Positions 8,990 through 17,907 of a stretch of 64,000 nt of DNA are shown in pieces. The notes under the pieces are model-generated. The model did no database searches and was not told the origin of the DNA. It was given only the letters and a program-made list of their open reading frames with translations. Source of the stretch: Gracilibacillus alcaliphilus (GTDB lineage Bacteria; Bacillota; Bacilli; Bacillales; Amphibacillaceae); assembly GCF_016909015.1 (NCBI RefSeq), contig NZ_JAFBFA010000026.1, positions 1 to 64,000 on the forward strand, given 5' to 3'. The position numbers were made by a program, and so were the translations under genes. The number at the start of each line of letters is the position of its first letter. Position 1 is the first letter of the stretch.

Positions 8990-9137
8990 GTCACGTCACC
9001 TCCTTTCAAGGTAATGATTACCATAGTACCTTCATCTAAAAGCTTCTGTTTTTTAGTCAAGGTAAGATAAAACTTAAGTGAATCCTGCTAATAGCATGAG
9101 TTATCCCTTCCTGCTGGAAGATTCCCTGCGGCATTTG

Positions 9138-9878
9138 TTACATTACCATACCGCCATCAACTTGGATAGTTTGTCCAGTAATATAGTTAGACTGCTCTGA
9201 GGCTAGGAAAAGAGCTACATTGGCTACATCTTTTGCTTCTCCCAATTTATTTAACGGAATTAATGCCAGCATTTGCTCCCTTTGCTCTTCTGTTAACTTA
9301 TCTGTCATATCGGTAGAGATAAATCCTGGAGCGATCGCATTTACAAGAATATTTCGCGCTGCTAATTCCTTCGCCGTAGTCTTGGTTAAACCTATGACAC
9401 CGGCCTTAGCCGATACATAATTGGCTTGGCCAGGATTACCACTCACGCCTACAACAGAAGATACATTGATAATCCGTCCGCTTTTCTGTTTCATCATCTG
9501 ACGTGTCACAGCCTTTGTGCATAAAAATACACCTTTCAAATTAATATCAATCACATCATCAAAATCCGCTTCACTCATGCGCATTAATAAATTATCTCTT
9601 GTAATTCCTGCATTATTTACTAATACATCAAGACTGCCGAAAGTCTTTATCGTTTCCTTGACCATTGCCTTGACTTCTTCTTCTTTGCTGACATTTGCTT
9701 TGATCTTGATGGCTTCTCCACCGTCAGCGATGATCTCGTCTACAACAGCTTGCGCTTTACCTTCGCTACCAGAGTAGTTTACCACGACTTTGGCGCCATT
9801 TCTAGCAAAAGTAAGTGCGATTTCTCGACCAATTCCGCGTGAAGCTCCGGTAATTAATACGACTTGTCCGTTTACCAT
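9138..9878 (-). CDS. fabG: 3-oxoacyl-[acyl-carrier-protein] reductase
   Basis: 246-residue short-chain dehydrogenase. The NADP(H) motif TGASRGIG is at about 11-18, NNAG at about 88-91, and the catalytic Ser and YxxxK lie in INVSSVVG and NYVSAKAG (about 138-160). The C-terminus ITGQTIQVDGG is typical of FabG. It reduces beta-ketoacyl-ACP in elongation. It starts 3 bp after fabD ends, in the order fapR-plsX-fabD-fabG-acpP known from B. subtilis. Confidence 0.97.
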   Translation of the reverse strand: MVNGQVVLITGASRGIGREIALTFARNGAKVVVNYSGSEGKAQAVVDEIIADGGEAIKIKANVSKEEEVKAMVKETIKTFGSLDVLVNNAGITRDNLLMRMSEADFDDVIDINLKGVFLCTKAVTRQMMKQKSGRIINVSSVVGVSGNPGQANYVSAKAGVIGLTKTTAKELAARNILVNAIAPGFISTDMTDKLTEEQREQMLALIPLNKLGEAKDVANVALFLASEQSNYITGQTIQVDGGMVM

Positions 9879-9881
9879 TAT

Positions 9882-10826
9882 TTATTCCTCCTTCATCCAA
9901 TCTATGAACGCCTGTAATGATGGGGCATCTTGAACAGAGAAAGTGGTAGCTCTTCTGTTCACCTTCTTTACAAGCCCTGTCAAGACCTTACCGCTTCCTA
10001 CCTCCACAATCGCATCCAAATCTTCTGCCAAAAGCTGTTCTAAGATTTCTTGGAAGCGAACAGGGGAATATAGTTGTTCCACTAATAATTGTTTAATTTG
10101 CTGTTGATCGGTTACTTTTTCTGCGGTCACATTGGCATAGACTGGTATCTCGGCATCAGACCATGTTAGCTCATCAATTGCCGTCTGCAAATCTTCTGCA
10201 GCGGGTTTCATTAAACTGGAATGGAACGGACCACTAACAGAAAGCGGTAATACCCGTTTTGCTCCTGCTTCTTTTAAACGTTCAACAGCTAGGTCAATCG
10301 CTGCTCTTGTCCCAGAAATAACAATTTGGCCTGGGCAATTTAAATTGGCTACCTCAACGATTTCTTTACTGTCTTTTTGGATATCCTCTAATGCAGCTTG
10401 TAATACCTCTTGATCTAAGCCTAATACAGCAGCCATTGCACCTTTACCTGCAGGATAGGCATGCTCCATCAGTTTACCTCGCTGATTAACTAGACGAACT
10501 GCATCTTCTACCTTTAAGGCATGGGCAGCAACTAATGCACTGTACTCTCCTAAGCTGTGACCACTTGTTACAACAGGCTTGATTCCTTGTTCTTCTAAAA
10601 GTGCCGTAATAGCCGCACTCACTAACAGCAAGGCTGGTTGTGTATGTTCCGTCTTGGTAAGTTCCTGTTCAGGCCCTTCAAACATAATCGATGTCAAATC
10701 AAAGCCAAGGTGTTCATTCGCCTCATTAAATAATGATTTCACTTGATCAAAGTTATCATATAAATCCTTTCCCATGCCAACTGTTTGTGAGCCTTGACCC
10801 GGATAGATAAATGCTGCTTTTTTCAT
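9882..10826 (-). CDS. fabD: Malonyl-CoA:ACP transacylase
   Basis: 314 residues. The N-terminal GQGSQ is at 10-14 and the nucleophile elbow GHSLGEYSAL places the active serine at 91; the partner His is in GPFHSSLM (about 200). It charges ACP with malonate, the substrate pool sensed by FapR as malonyl-CoA. It is 3 bp from plsX and 3 bp from fabG, so translation is likely coupled. Confidence 0.97.
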   Translation of the reverse strand: MKKAAFIYPGQGSQTVGMGKDLYDNFDQVKSLFNEANEHLGFDLTSIMFEGPEQELTKTEHTQPALLLVSAAITALLEEQGIKPVVTSGHSLGEYSALVAAHALKVEDAVRLVNQRGKLMEHAYPAGKGAMAAVLGLDQEVLQAALEDIQKDSKEIVEVANLNCPGQIVISGTRAAIDLAVERLKEAGAKRVLPLSVSGPFHSSLMKPAAEDLQTAIDELTWSDAEIPVYANVTAEKVTDQQQIKQLLVEQLYSPVRFQEILEQLLAEDLDAIVEVGSGKVLTGLVKKVNRRATTFSVQDAPSLQAFIDWMKEE

Positions 10827-10829
10827 AGA

Positions 10830-11834
10830 TCATTCCTCCTCAACTGAAGCTTTTACCTGTTTTACTTCTGATTCAATGGTGCTAATTACATCTTTCTCGA
10901 CAATATGTATGGTTTGCCGAATTGCATGGAAAATGGCCTGACGGTTAGAGGAACCGTGTGCCTTCACTACAGGGGCAGCTAGTCCAAATAAGGCAGCACC
11001 GCCATACTCTGAATAATCTAATTGATCTTTCAGCCCCCTCAGTTCATTCTTTGCTAATGCGGCTGCAATCTTTGTTTTGGTATTGGTCATTAATTTTTGC
11101 TTTACCATGGAGAACAGTGTCATTGCAGTACCCTCTGTTGTTTTTAAGGCTATGTTGCCGCTAAAGCCATCGGTTACAACCACATCTGCAACCCCACTCA
11201 ATAAGTCTCGTGCTTCGACATTACCAATAAAATTAATCGGCAATTCAGAAAGCAGTTCAAAAGCCTTTTTAGTTAAATCGTTCCCTTTGCCGCTTTCTGT
11301 TCCTACATTTAATAAGCCAACTTTAGGCTGGTTGACTTGACCCACTTTTTCCATGTAGATCGAACCCATTAAACCATATTGTTGTATGTGCTGAGGTTTT
11401 GCATCAACATTTGCTCCTACATCAAGCAGCAAAAATCCTTTACCATCTACAGTTGGCAGCGTAGGACTTAAGGCAGGGCGATCAATGCCTTTGATTCTGC
11501 CGACAATAAACAAACCTGCACTCATTAATGCACCAGTGTTCCCTGCTGAGATACAAGCGTCAGCCCGTCCCTCTTTGACTTCCTGTGCCATCAGGACAAG
11601 GGAGGCTTGTTTTTTCTTACGTACGGCTTTAACTGGCTCATCTTCACTGGTTATTTTTTCCTCTGTATGAATAATTGAGATCGCCGGGTGTTCTTCCAAA
11701 TGCTTCTTTATGTCAGCTTCATTACCTATTAAGGTTATTTGTAACTCATTAAATTCTTTCACTGCTTGTAGTGCACCTAAAACAATCTCCTTTGGTGCGT
11801 GATCTCCACCCATAGCGTCAATCGCTATTCTCAT
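10830..11834 (-). CDS. plsX: Phosphate acyltransferase PlsX
   Basis: 334 residues starting MRIAIDAMGGDHAP, the hallmark PlsX N-terminus, with the glycine-rich SAGNTGALM segment near 97-105 and TDGFSGNIALK near 222-232. It converts acyl-ACP to acyl-phosphate for PlsY, the first step of phosphatidic acid synthesis. Its start overlaps the fapR stop by 4 bp (ATGA). Confidence 0.97.
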   Translation of the reverse strand: MRIAIDAMGGDHAPKEIVLGALQAVKEFNELQITLIGNEADIKKHLEEHPAISIIHTEEKITSEDEPVKAVRKKKQASLVLMAQEVKEGRADACISAGNTGALMSAGLFIVGRIKGIDRPALSPTLPTVDGKGFLLLDVGANVDAKPQHIQQYGLMGSIYMEKVGQVNQPKVGLLNVGTESGKGNDLTKKAFELLSELPINFIGNVEARDLLSGVADVVVTDGFSGNIALKTTEGTAMTLFSMVKQKLMTNTKTKIAAALAKNELRGLKDQLDYSEYGGAALFGLAAPVVKAHGSSNRQAIFHAIRQTIHIVEKDVISTIESEVKQVKASVEEE

Positions 11835-12412
11835 AGCTGCTCCCCTTCTTTCTCCTGATTCGATCGATACATTTCAAAGATACCAGTAAACACTGTTTCA
11901 TTATCTACCTGACTGTTTACTTCTACCACTGTACGTTTCTGTTTGTCTGTATCCACCACACGTGCCTTGGCAATTACCCGCTCTCCTTCCACTACCTGAC
12001 GAGTAAACTTAATATCAGCATTTGCCGTCAAGGCTAACGGGTCATTAATAACAGCTACAGCTAATGAATTAGCCTGAGCAAACAAGTGGTGCCCCCGTGC
12101 TATTTTATTTCGGGAAAAGACAAGGTCTGAGGTTATCTCTAAAATAGAAATAGCCCGTTCATCTAACTCCAAATCAATAATTTCTCCTATGATTTCATCA
12201 ATTGGCAGTGCCTTTACAGTCTCATTCCAATTATCAGTGGCTACCGATTTAATCCGTTCACGTAATTCTGGGATGTTGAGCTCCATTCTGTCCAATCGAA
12301 TAGTTTGAATACTGACTTTAAATTGCTGCGCTAGGGCTTCATCTGTAATAAACGGCTTTGCCTTGATGGTATCACGCAAAATAGCTTGCCTTTCTTTTTT
12401 GGATCTTCTCAT
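11831..12412 (-). CDS. fapR: Fatty acid biosynthesis repressor FapR
   Basis: 193 residues. An N-terminal helix-turn-helix (about 15-45, QFKVSIQTIRLDRMEL) is joined by a linker helix to a hot-dog fold effector domain (about 75-185, with the ANSLAVAVIN segment) that binds malonyl-CoA. It represses its own operon until malonyl-CoA rises. ATG at 12412 is preferred over the TTG one codon upstream on spacing from GGAG. A near-consensus FapR operator lies in its promoter, which supports autoregulation directly. Confidence 0.96.
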   Translation of the reverse strand: MRRSKKERQAILRDTIKAKPFITDEALAQQFKVSIQTIRLDRMELNIPELRERIKSVATDNWNETVKALPIDEIIGEIIDLELDERAISILEITSDLVFSRNKIARGHHLFAQANSLAVAVINDPLALTANADIKFTRQVVEGERVIAKARVVDTDKQKRTVVEVNSQVDNETVFTGIFEMYRSNQEKEGEQL

Positions 12413-12457
12413 CAACTTACACTCCGTCCGTTAACCAGTCATTCTTTATACAACGTT

Positions 12458-12507
12458 TTATGACTAGGTACTAATAGTAATATATAATACCAGTGCAAAT
12501 TATGCAA
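12458..12507 (-). promoter_or_regulatory. fapR promoter with FapR operator
   Basis: On the minus strand TTGCAT (12502-12507) and TATATT (12479-12484) are 17 bp apart. Immediately downstream, 12458-12474 reads TTAGTACCTAGTCATAA, which matches the FapR box known from B. subtilis (TTAGTACCTRNTNNTAA-type). The operator sits at the start of transcription, where bound FapR would block initiation. The promoter is packed against the recG stop codon. Confidence 0.88.
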
Positions 12508-12513
12508 GTCTTG

Positions 12514-14550
12514 TTAGTTCAATAATTGTCGTGCAATATCTACTTCTTCTGCCAAATAGTGAAATAAGGCTTGATATGCGGAATCATTCCAACGTTCATT
12601 ATCTATCATATCCACCGCATCTGCCCGAGCTGTTTCTAAGGCGCGATAATCATGAACCAAATCAGCTAACTTGAATTCTGGTAAACCACTCTGTTTAACC
12701 CCAAAAATATCACCAGGACCGCGTAATTCCAGATCCTTTTCGGCAAGCAGGAAACCATCAGATGTTTCCGTCATAATCCGCATTCTTTCCTTACCCAATT
12801 CCCCTTTGGGATCTGCTACCAAAATACAATAACTTTGTTTGCTACCTCTTCCTACACGGCCGCGTAATTGATGTAATTGTGACAATCCAAACCGATCGGC
12901 ATCTTGGATAATCATAACCGTGGCGTTAGGTACATTCACACCAACTTCGACAACAGTAGTGGACACAAGGATTTGCACTCTATTAGCAGCAAAATCATCC
13001 ATTACTTGTGCCTTTTCATCGGTTGAAAGTCTGCCATGCATTAAGCCAACTGTTGCTTTATCCTTTAATACTTCTTGTAATTGATGAAATAAATCTAAGG
13101 CATTCTGAATATCTAATTTATCAGATTCTTCTATTAATGGACAAATAATATAGGCTTGTGCACCCTGCTTTACTTCTTTATAGACGAAATTAATTGTTCG
13201 TTTAAACATATTATGCTTGACCCAATAAGTTTCGATCGGCTTTCTCCCTTTGGGCATCTCATCTATTTTAGATACATCCATATCACCAAATGTAGTAATT
13301 GACAATGTCCGCGGTATCGGGGTAGCCGTCATAAACAGAATATCTGCTAATACCCCTTTTTCACGTAAGGTATTGCGTTGCTGAACACCGAAGCGATGCT
13401 GTTCATCGATAATCACATAAGATAATTGGGCAAAGTTAACATCGTCTTGGATGAGAGCATGTGTCCCAATTAATATATCACAACTGCCTGATTCTAACTC
13501 TTCTAGAATCTCTCGCCGTTTCTTTCCTTTCACCGAACCGGTTAGGCGGCGAATCACGACCGTGTCAGGTAAGAGTTGTTTTAATGATTCTTCATGTTGT
13601 TCTGCCAATATCTCGGTAGGAACCATTAATGCGGCCTGTTTACCTGATGTCACCGTAGCATACATACTGATTACCGCTACAGCGGTCTTTCCAGAACCAA
13701 CATCCCCTTGGAGCAATCGATTCATTCGATACGGAGACTGTAAATCGTTCAATATTTCTTCTAGTGCCTTACTTTGAGCAGACGTAAGTATAAAAGGCAT
13801 CGATTGGATCATTTGATTAACCTTTGGCTGGTCGATTTGTTGTGCATTTCCTTGTGTCTCTTCCCGATTTCGTTTACGATATAATTGCATTTTTAATTGA
13901 AACATTAATAGTTCTTCATAAATAAATCGCCGCTTGGCATGTTTTAACTGTTGAAAGCTATCAGGAAAATGTATATGCTGTAACCCTTCTCTGCGATGAG
14001 GCAATTTATAGGAAGCTAACAGACTTTCCGGCAAGAACTCGTCGATTTCTTGATAAAAATCAGCTAAAGCCTGTTTGACAACCTTCTGTAACTGGCTGTT
14101 TTTGATATCTCCTTTAGAAGAATATATCGGTGTAATAGGGCTTGTCTCACTGGTGTTACCTTTCTTATAGCTATCGATAGTGATTTGCAGCCGGTGCTGA
14201 TCCCACTTACCATTTACAGATACCGTTTCTCCAGGTATAAAGTGCTTCTTGGCAAACGAACGATTAAAAAGCAACCCTTTCACCACTGCACCATCTACAC
14301 GTAATGTTACCATCAAGCGTGACTTTCCCCTCTGATAGAAGTTGACAACTGGTTCATTGATCACTTCCCCGACAATGGTTACCTTCTCGTTATGAACAAG
14401 ATCTTGCAAGGGCTTTTGTTCATAGTGATCATAACGATTAGGGAAATAGCCCAGTAAGTCCTCTAAAGTATGAATGTTAATATCAGATAGTTTCTCCGCC
14501 AGCTTAGGCCCTACACTGTTTATTTGTTGTACAGGAATATTTCTCATCAT
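12514..14550 (-). CDS. recG: ATP-dependent DNA helicase RecG
   Basis: 678 residues. An N-terminal wedge/OB domain (about 60-150) is followed by the SF2 helicase core: motif I GDVGSGKTAVA (about 283-293), II DEQHRFG (about 386-392), III MTATPIPRT (about 408-416) and VI QLRGRVGRG (about 580-588). It remodels stalled replication forks and Holliday junctions. It lies between fakA and fapR, as in B. subtilis; a terminator separates it from fakA. Confidence 0.97.
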   Translation of the reverse strand: MMRNIPVQQINSVGPKLAEKLSDINIHTLEDLLGYFPNRYDHYEQKPLQDLVHNEKVTIVGEVINEPVVNFYQRGKSRLMVTLRVDGAVVKGLLFNRSFAKKHFIPGETVSVNGKWDQHRLQITIDSYKKGNTSETSPITPIYSSKGDIKNSQLQKVVKQALADFYQEIDEFLPESLLASYKLPHRREGLQHIHFPDSFQQLKHAKRRFIYEELLMFQLKMQLYRKRNREETQGNAQQIDQPKVNQMIQSMPFILTSAQSKALEEILNDLQSPYRMNRLLQGDVGSGKTAVAVISMYATVTSGKQAALMVPTEILAEQHEESLKQLLPDTVVIRRLTGSVKGKKRREILEELESGSCDILIGTHALIQDDVNFAQLSYVIIDEQHRFGVQQRNTLREKGVLADILFMTATPIPRTLSITTFGDMDVSKIDEMPKGRKPIETYWVKHNMFKRTINFVYKEVKQGAQAYIICPLIEESDKLDIQNALDLFHQLQEVLKDKATVGLMHGRLSTDEKAQVMDDFAANRVQILVSTTVVEVGVNVPNATVMIIQDADRFGLSQLHQLRGRVGRGSKQSYCILVADPKGELGKERMRIMTETSDGFLLAEKDLELRGPGDIFGVKQSGLPEFKLADLVHDYRALETARADAVDMIDNERWNDSAYQALFHYLAEEVDIARQLLN

Positions 14551-14596
14551 TACTCACTCTCACTTACATGCAGTATCTGTTACTATTGTACTATGT

Positions 14597-14631
14597 GGAA
14601 AAAAGCTCTACCACTATAACGGATAGAGCTT
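14597..14631 (-). terminator. Terminator after fakA
   Basis: On the minus strand AAGCTCTATCC pairs with GGTAGAGCTT (one wobble/mismatch near the loop) and is followed by TTTTTT. It lies about 60 bp beyond the fakA stop. Confidence 0.85.
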
Positions 14632-14692
14632 GATATTATCATACATGGATTATTTGTCAGCGCAGAGATCTCATCCGCTGCAAGGGATTGCT

Positions 14693-16351
14693 TTATTCAA
14701 TCGAGAAGATATAAGAATACACGGCTTGGCCACCATCATGTAATTCGACTTCGATATCTTCATAATGGTGTTCGATATAAGCTACAATCGCCTCTGCTTC
14801 GTCTGCTGTTGTATCTTCTCCACGAATAATCGTGACAATCTCATCCTCATCGACATCGATCATCTCTGATAACAGGCCTTCTATCACTTGCTGTTTATTG
14901 GCATTGGAAACTTTGATTTTGCCGTCTGCCAGCCCCATGTAATGCCCATTTTCTATGGTTATTCCGTCAATTTGTGTATCACGCACGGCATAAGTCACTT
15001 GTCCTGTCTTGACTTGTTGACAGGCCTCTGTCATCGTTTCCTTATTTTCTGCTAATGACATGGCTGGATTATAAGCAAGTAAAGCGGCCATACCTTGTGG
15101 AATGGTTTTCGTTGGTACCACTGCCACATTTACTTCTGCAATTTCTGCCGCTTGTTCAGCTGCCATCACAATATTTTTATTGTTAGGCAGAATGAGTACG
15201 TTCTCTGCATTCGCTTCTTTTACTGCATTAGCTAGATCTTGTGTGCTTGGATTCATGGTTTGTCCGCCTTGCAGAACAACCGTTGCCCCAATGCTTTTCA
15301 ACAATTCCGTTAAGCCCTCACCAACTGCAACTGTAACAATGCCAAATGGTTGCTTGGCTTTCTTTTCTTCCTTATTGACAATATTGGCATGCTGTTCACG
15401 CATATTCTCTGCCTTTAAGTGAATGAAACTGCCGAATCGCTGCCCTAAGTTGAAAACATCACCTGGATATTCAGCATGGATATGTACCTTCACAATTTCA
15501 TCATCTGAAACGACTAACAAAGAGTCGCCATGCTCGCTTAATTCTTGTCTGAATTCCTCTTCATTATATGGATGTGTCTTTAGTTTCTCTTCTTCAAAGC
15601 GAACCATAAATTCGGTACAGTAACCAAATTTGATCTCTTCTGTATTCATGAAATCATGGACTTGTTTATGATGTTCTGCATTCACCAAATCTTCCAAGTC
15701 CATCGTGTCGCTGTGTGAATGTACAGGTAGCTCTTCCCCTTTTAAGGCAGCTAAAAAACCTTCATAAATGACAACTAACCCTTGCCCGCCGCTATCTACT
15801 ACACCAACTTCTTTCAAGACCGGAAGCAGCTCTGGTGTGCGTTTTAATGATTTTTTGGAGGCTTCCACCATTTGTTCCACCAAAACAACCATATCATCCA
15901 CTGATTCTGCTATCTGTTTCGTCTCTTTGGCTGTATCCTTTGCCACCGTAAGAATGGTTCCTTCTACAGGCTTCATTACCGCTTTATAGGCGGTTTTGAC
16001 ACCACCCTCCAATGCAGCTACGAATCCAGCCGTATCTAAATCCTTCTGCCCTTCAATCGTCTTGGCAAATCCTCTAAATAATTGAGACAAGATCACCCCT
16101 GAGTTTCCTCTTGCACCCATTAATAGCCCCTTTGCAAAGGCATTGGCCACCGCACCTACATGATCCTGGGCAGTTTTCTTTACTTCATTTGCTCCTGAAG
16201 TAATCGATAAATTCATATTTGTTCCTGTATCTCCATCTGGTACTGGAAACACATTAAGAGCATCTATTTTTTCCGCATTTTTTGCTAGATGGTGTGCACC
16301 TGTAAGCAACATACTTGCAAACATGGCACCATCGATATTCTTCATAGTCAC
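14693..16351 (-). CDS. fakA: Fatty acid kinase ATP-binding subunit FakA (YloV)
   Basis: 552 residues. The N-terminal DAK2/DhaL-type ATP-binding domain shows NVFPVPDGDTGTNM at 33-46 (the Asp residues hold Mg-ATP) and GARGNSGVILSQL near 79-91; the C-terminal half is a DegV-partner domain. With a FakB protein it phosphorylates exogenous fatty acids, feeding the PlsX/PlsY pathway. The GTG at 16351 is chosen because GGAGG is 8 nt upstream and the N-terminus then aligns in length with B. subtilis YloV. It forms an operon with asp23. Confidence 0.94.
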   Translation of the reverse strand: MTMKNIDGAMFASMLLTGAHHLAKNAEKIDALNVFPVPDGDTGTNMNLSITSGANEVKKTAQDHVGAVANAFAKGLLMGARGNSGVILSQLFRGFAKTIEGQKDLDTAGFVAALEGGVKTAYKAVMKPVEGTILTVAKDTAKETKQIAESVDDMVVLVEQMVEASKKSLKRTPELLPVLKEVGVVDSGGQGLVVIYEGFLAALKGEELPVHSHSDTMDLEDLVNAEHHKQVHDFMNTEEIKFGYCTEFMVRFEEEKLKTHPYNEEEFRQELSEHGDSLLVVSDDEIVKVHIHAEYPGDVFNLGQRFGSFIHLKAENMREQHANIVNKEEKKAKQPFGIVTVAVGEGLTELLKSIGATVVLQGGQTMNPSTQDLANAVKEANAENVLILPNNKNIVMAAEQAAEIAEVNVAVVPTKTIPQGMAALLAYNPAMSLAENKETMTEACQQVKTGQVTYAVRDTQIDGITIENGHYMGLADGKIKVSNANKQQVIEGLLSEMIDVDEDEIVTIIRGEDTTADEAEAIVAYIEHHYEDIEVELHDGGQAVYSYIFSIE

Positions 16352-16388
16352 TGGCTCGTTCCTCCCTCTGTTCCTTCTCTAACTGATC

Positions 16389-16751
16389 TTAATCCTGAAT
16401 CACCCGTACACCTTGTATATAAATATTGATAGATTTAATTTGCAGGCCTAGTGTCTTTTCCAGGTTATATTTTACTTGTGATTGTACATTATGGGCTACC
16501 TCTGAAATTTTGGTTCCATACCCGACAATAATATACATATCAATATGGATATCTTCATTATCTTGGCGTACAATTACACCTTTCGCAAAATTTTCTTTGC
16601 GTAAAATCTCAGCAATTCCATCGCGTAATTGTTTTTTTGAAGCCATACCAACGATACCATAGCACTCTATTGCTGCACCGCCGGCAATGGTTGCAATCAC
16701 CTCATTGGTAATCGTCACTAAGCCTTCTTTCATTTTTAGTTCAATAGACAT
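16389..16751 (-). CDS. Asp23/Gls24 family envelope stress protein (YloU)
   Basis: 120 residues of the Asp23 family. The repeated alpha/beta core appears as TIAGGAAIECYGIVGMA and GYGTKISEVAHNVQ. Family members associate with the membrane and influence cell-envelope homeostasis; B. subtilis YloU occupies the same place before fakA. A GAGGAGG ribosome site lies 7 nt before the ATG. The function of the fakA pairing is conserved but not explained. Confidence 0.92.
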   Translation of the reverse strand: MSIELKMKEGLVTITNEVIATIAGGAAIECYGIVGMASKKQLRDGIAEILRKENFAKGVIVRQDNEDIHIDMYIIVGYGTKISEVAHNVQSQVKYNLEKTLGLQIKSINIYIQGVRVIQD

Positions 16752-17112
16752 TATTTATCCTCCTCATCTGGTAGGAAATATACGTATGATCATTCTATCT
16801 TCTGCATAAAACCAATACGACCATCGCTCAACTGTTTGAAAGACAGCGATATTTTTTTAAAAGGAAGCGTTTCGCTCTACAGAAATAGTTATTCCATTAT
16901 AGAATGTAGCAAAATAACAGCTATGTCAAGCAATCTTATTAATATTTCCGAACTTCTTGCTATCCCACCCACGTTACATGTCTTCGTCTGCCAACGCTTC
17001 TATCCATACTGTTTACAGAAAAACTTACGTCACATTCTCATTGCATTATCACGCAAACTATGATAAATTATTTTAGTATGAACAAGAGTTAGTGTAGTAG
17101 GAGGGAACAAAC
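16752..17112. other. Divergent intergenic region asp23 / rpmB
   Basis: 361 bp without a convincing gene; it must hold the divergent promoters for asp23 (minus) and rpmB (plus). The one structure seen is a plus-strand hairpin at 16822-16858: ATCGCT..TGT pairs with ACAGCGAT and seven T follow, like a terminator or attenuator facing rpmB. No clear sigma-A pair could be assigned for rpmB. Confidence 0.4.
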
Positions 17113-17301
17113 ATGGGACGTAAATGTGTAGTAACAGGTCGTAAAACGACTTCTGGAAATAATCGTTCACACGCATTAAATGCTAGCAAACGTAAATGGA
17201 AAGCAAACGTACAGAAAGTAAGAATCATGGTTGACGGTAAACCTAAACGTGTATACGTATCTGCTCGTGCGCTTAAATCCGGCAAAATAGAACGCGTATA
17301 A
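17113..17301 (+). CDS. rpmB: 50S ribosomal protein L28
   Basis: 62 residues, the usual Bacillus length. It starts MGRKCVVTGRKTTSGNNRSH and ends VYVSARALKSGKIERV, both diagnostic for L28; a single Cys is present, so it is not the four-Cys zinc form. It is transcribed opposite to its neighbours, as in B. subtilis. GTAGGAGGGA provides the ribosome site. Confidence 0.97.
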   Translation: MGRKCVVTGRKTTSGNNRSHALNASKRKWKANVQKVRIMVDGKPKRVYVSARALKSGKIERV

Positions 17302-17320
17302 ATTTCCAAATAAGAACAAA

Positions 17321-17466
17321 AGCGCAGAGCGCCCGTTTAGCAACGTACGAACTGGACTGAAGCGTAGGAGATAAAGCAACACGGCGACGTAAGGAGCCGA
17401 TGTTAACTTATCGTACGAAGCTGAGGGAAGTTGCGCTAGTTGCTGGGCGCTCGAAGCTAGACGTGG
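17321..17466 (+). repeat. Large palindromic structured element downstream of rpmB
   Basis: An approximately 145-bp GC-richer insert with nested inverted repeats: AGCGCCC (17328-17334) with GGGCGCT (17445-17451), AGCAAC with GTTGCT, and CGTACGA (17344-17350) with TCGTACG (17411-17417). It lies between the rpmB stop and its terminator, so it would be transcribed as the 3' UTR. Similar dispersed elements are familiar in Bacillaceae genomes; only one copy is present here. Confidence 0.55.
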
Positions 17467-17523
17467 CTATTCGTTTGCAAATAGTTATCCACAAGCAAGT
17501 ATTTTATAATTTCCTAGACCATG

Positions 17524-17556
17524 AAAAAAGGCTTCTCTTACAAGAGAGCCTTTTTT
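17524..17556. terminator. Bidirectional terminator between rpmB and spoVM
   Basis: AAAAAAGGCTTCTCTT pairs with AAGAGAGCCTTTTTT around a 3-nt loop with one bulge, giving T runs in both directions. It serves rpmB (plus) and spoVM (minus). Confidence 0.9.
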
Positions 17557-17649
17557 CATTATCCCACCACTTTATCACGGGCATAATAAAACCCTATGGA
17601 TAGCGATTTGCATAGTCACTGCTTCTTATCTTGGCAGCCTAGCTCTTTT

Positions 17650-17736
17650 TCATTTTTTGTTACTTTTGCCGTTACCCAATAACGCGCGAATAAATCCACC
17701 GATATACCTTGGAAGTTTAATTGTATAGAATCTCAC
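17650..17736 (-). CDS. spoVM: Stage V sporulation protein SpoVM
   Basis: A 28-codon gene. The product starts (M)RFYTIKLPRYIGG and continues FIRALLGNGKSNKK, clearly the amphipathic-helix SpoVM family (26 residues in B. subtilis), which recognises the convex forespore membrane and anchors the SpoIVA coat basement layer. The Pro at position 9 and the Gly-Gly at 13-14 are present. It starts with GTG, preceded by GGAGGAGGGG, and lies between rpmB and thiN as in B. subtilis. Its presence says the organism belongs to a spore-forming lineage. Confidence 0.93.
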   Translation of the reverse strand: MRFYTIKLPRYIGGFIRALLGNGKSNKK

Positions 17737-17793
17737 GCATACCCCTCCTCCAAAAGACTTGGCTGTTTTATGGAAATCATAGAATACTACTAC

Positions 17794-17822
17794 AGTATAT
17801 GATACTAGCCACAAATAGTTGC
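17794..17822 (-). promoter_or_regulatory. Candidate sigma-E promoter for spoVM
   Basis: CATATACT at 17794-17801 (minus strand) fits the sigma-E -10 consensus CATAYAHT exactly; GCAACTA (17816-17822), 14 bp upstream, matches 5 of 7 positions of the -35 KMATATW. spoVM is a mother-cell sigma-E gene in B. subtilis. Confidence 0.55.
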
Positions 17823-17907
17823 TGTATCCCTCACCATTTTGTTAACATTCTGATTTGTTCCGCTGACACAGAGCAAGAAACAACTCTTGTCGTAGGAAAG
17901 CTTCCCT

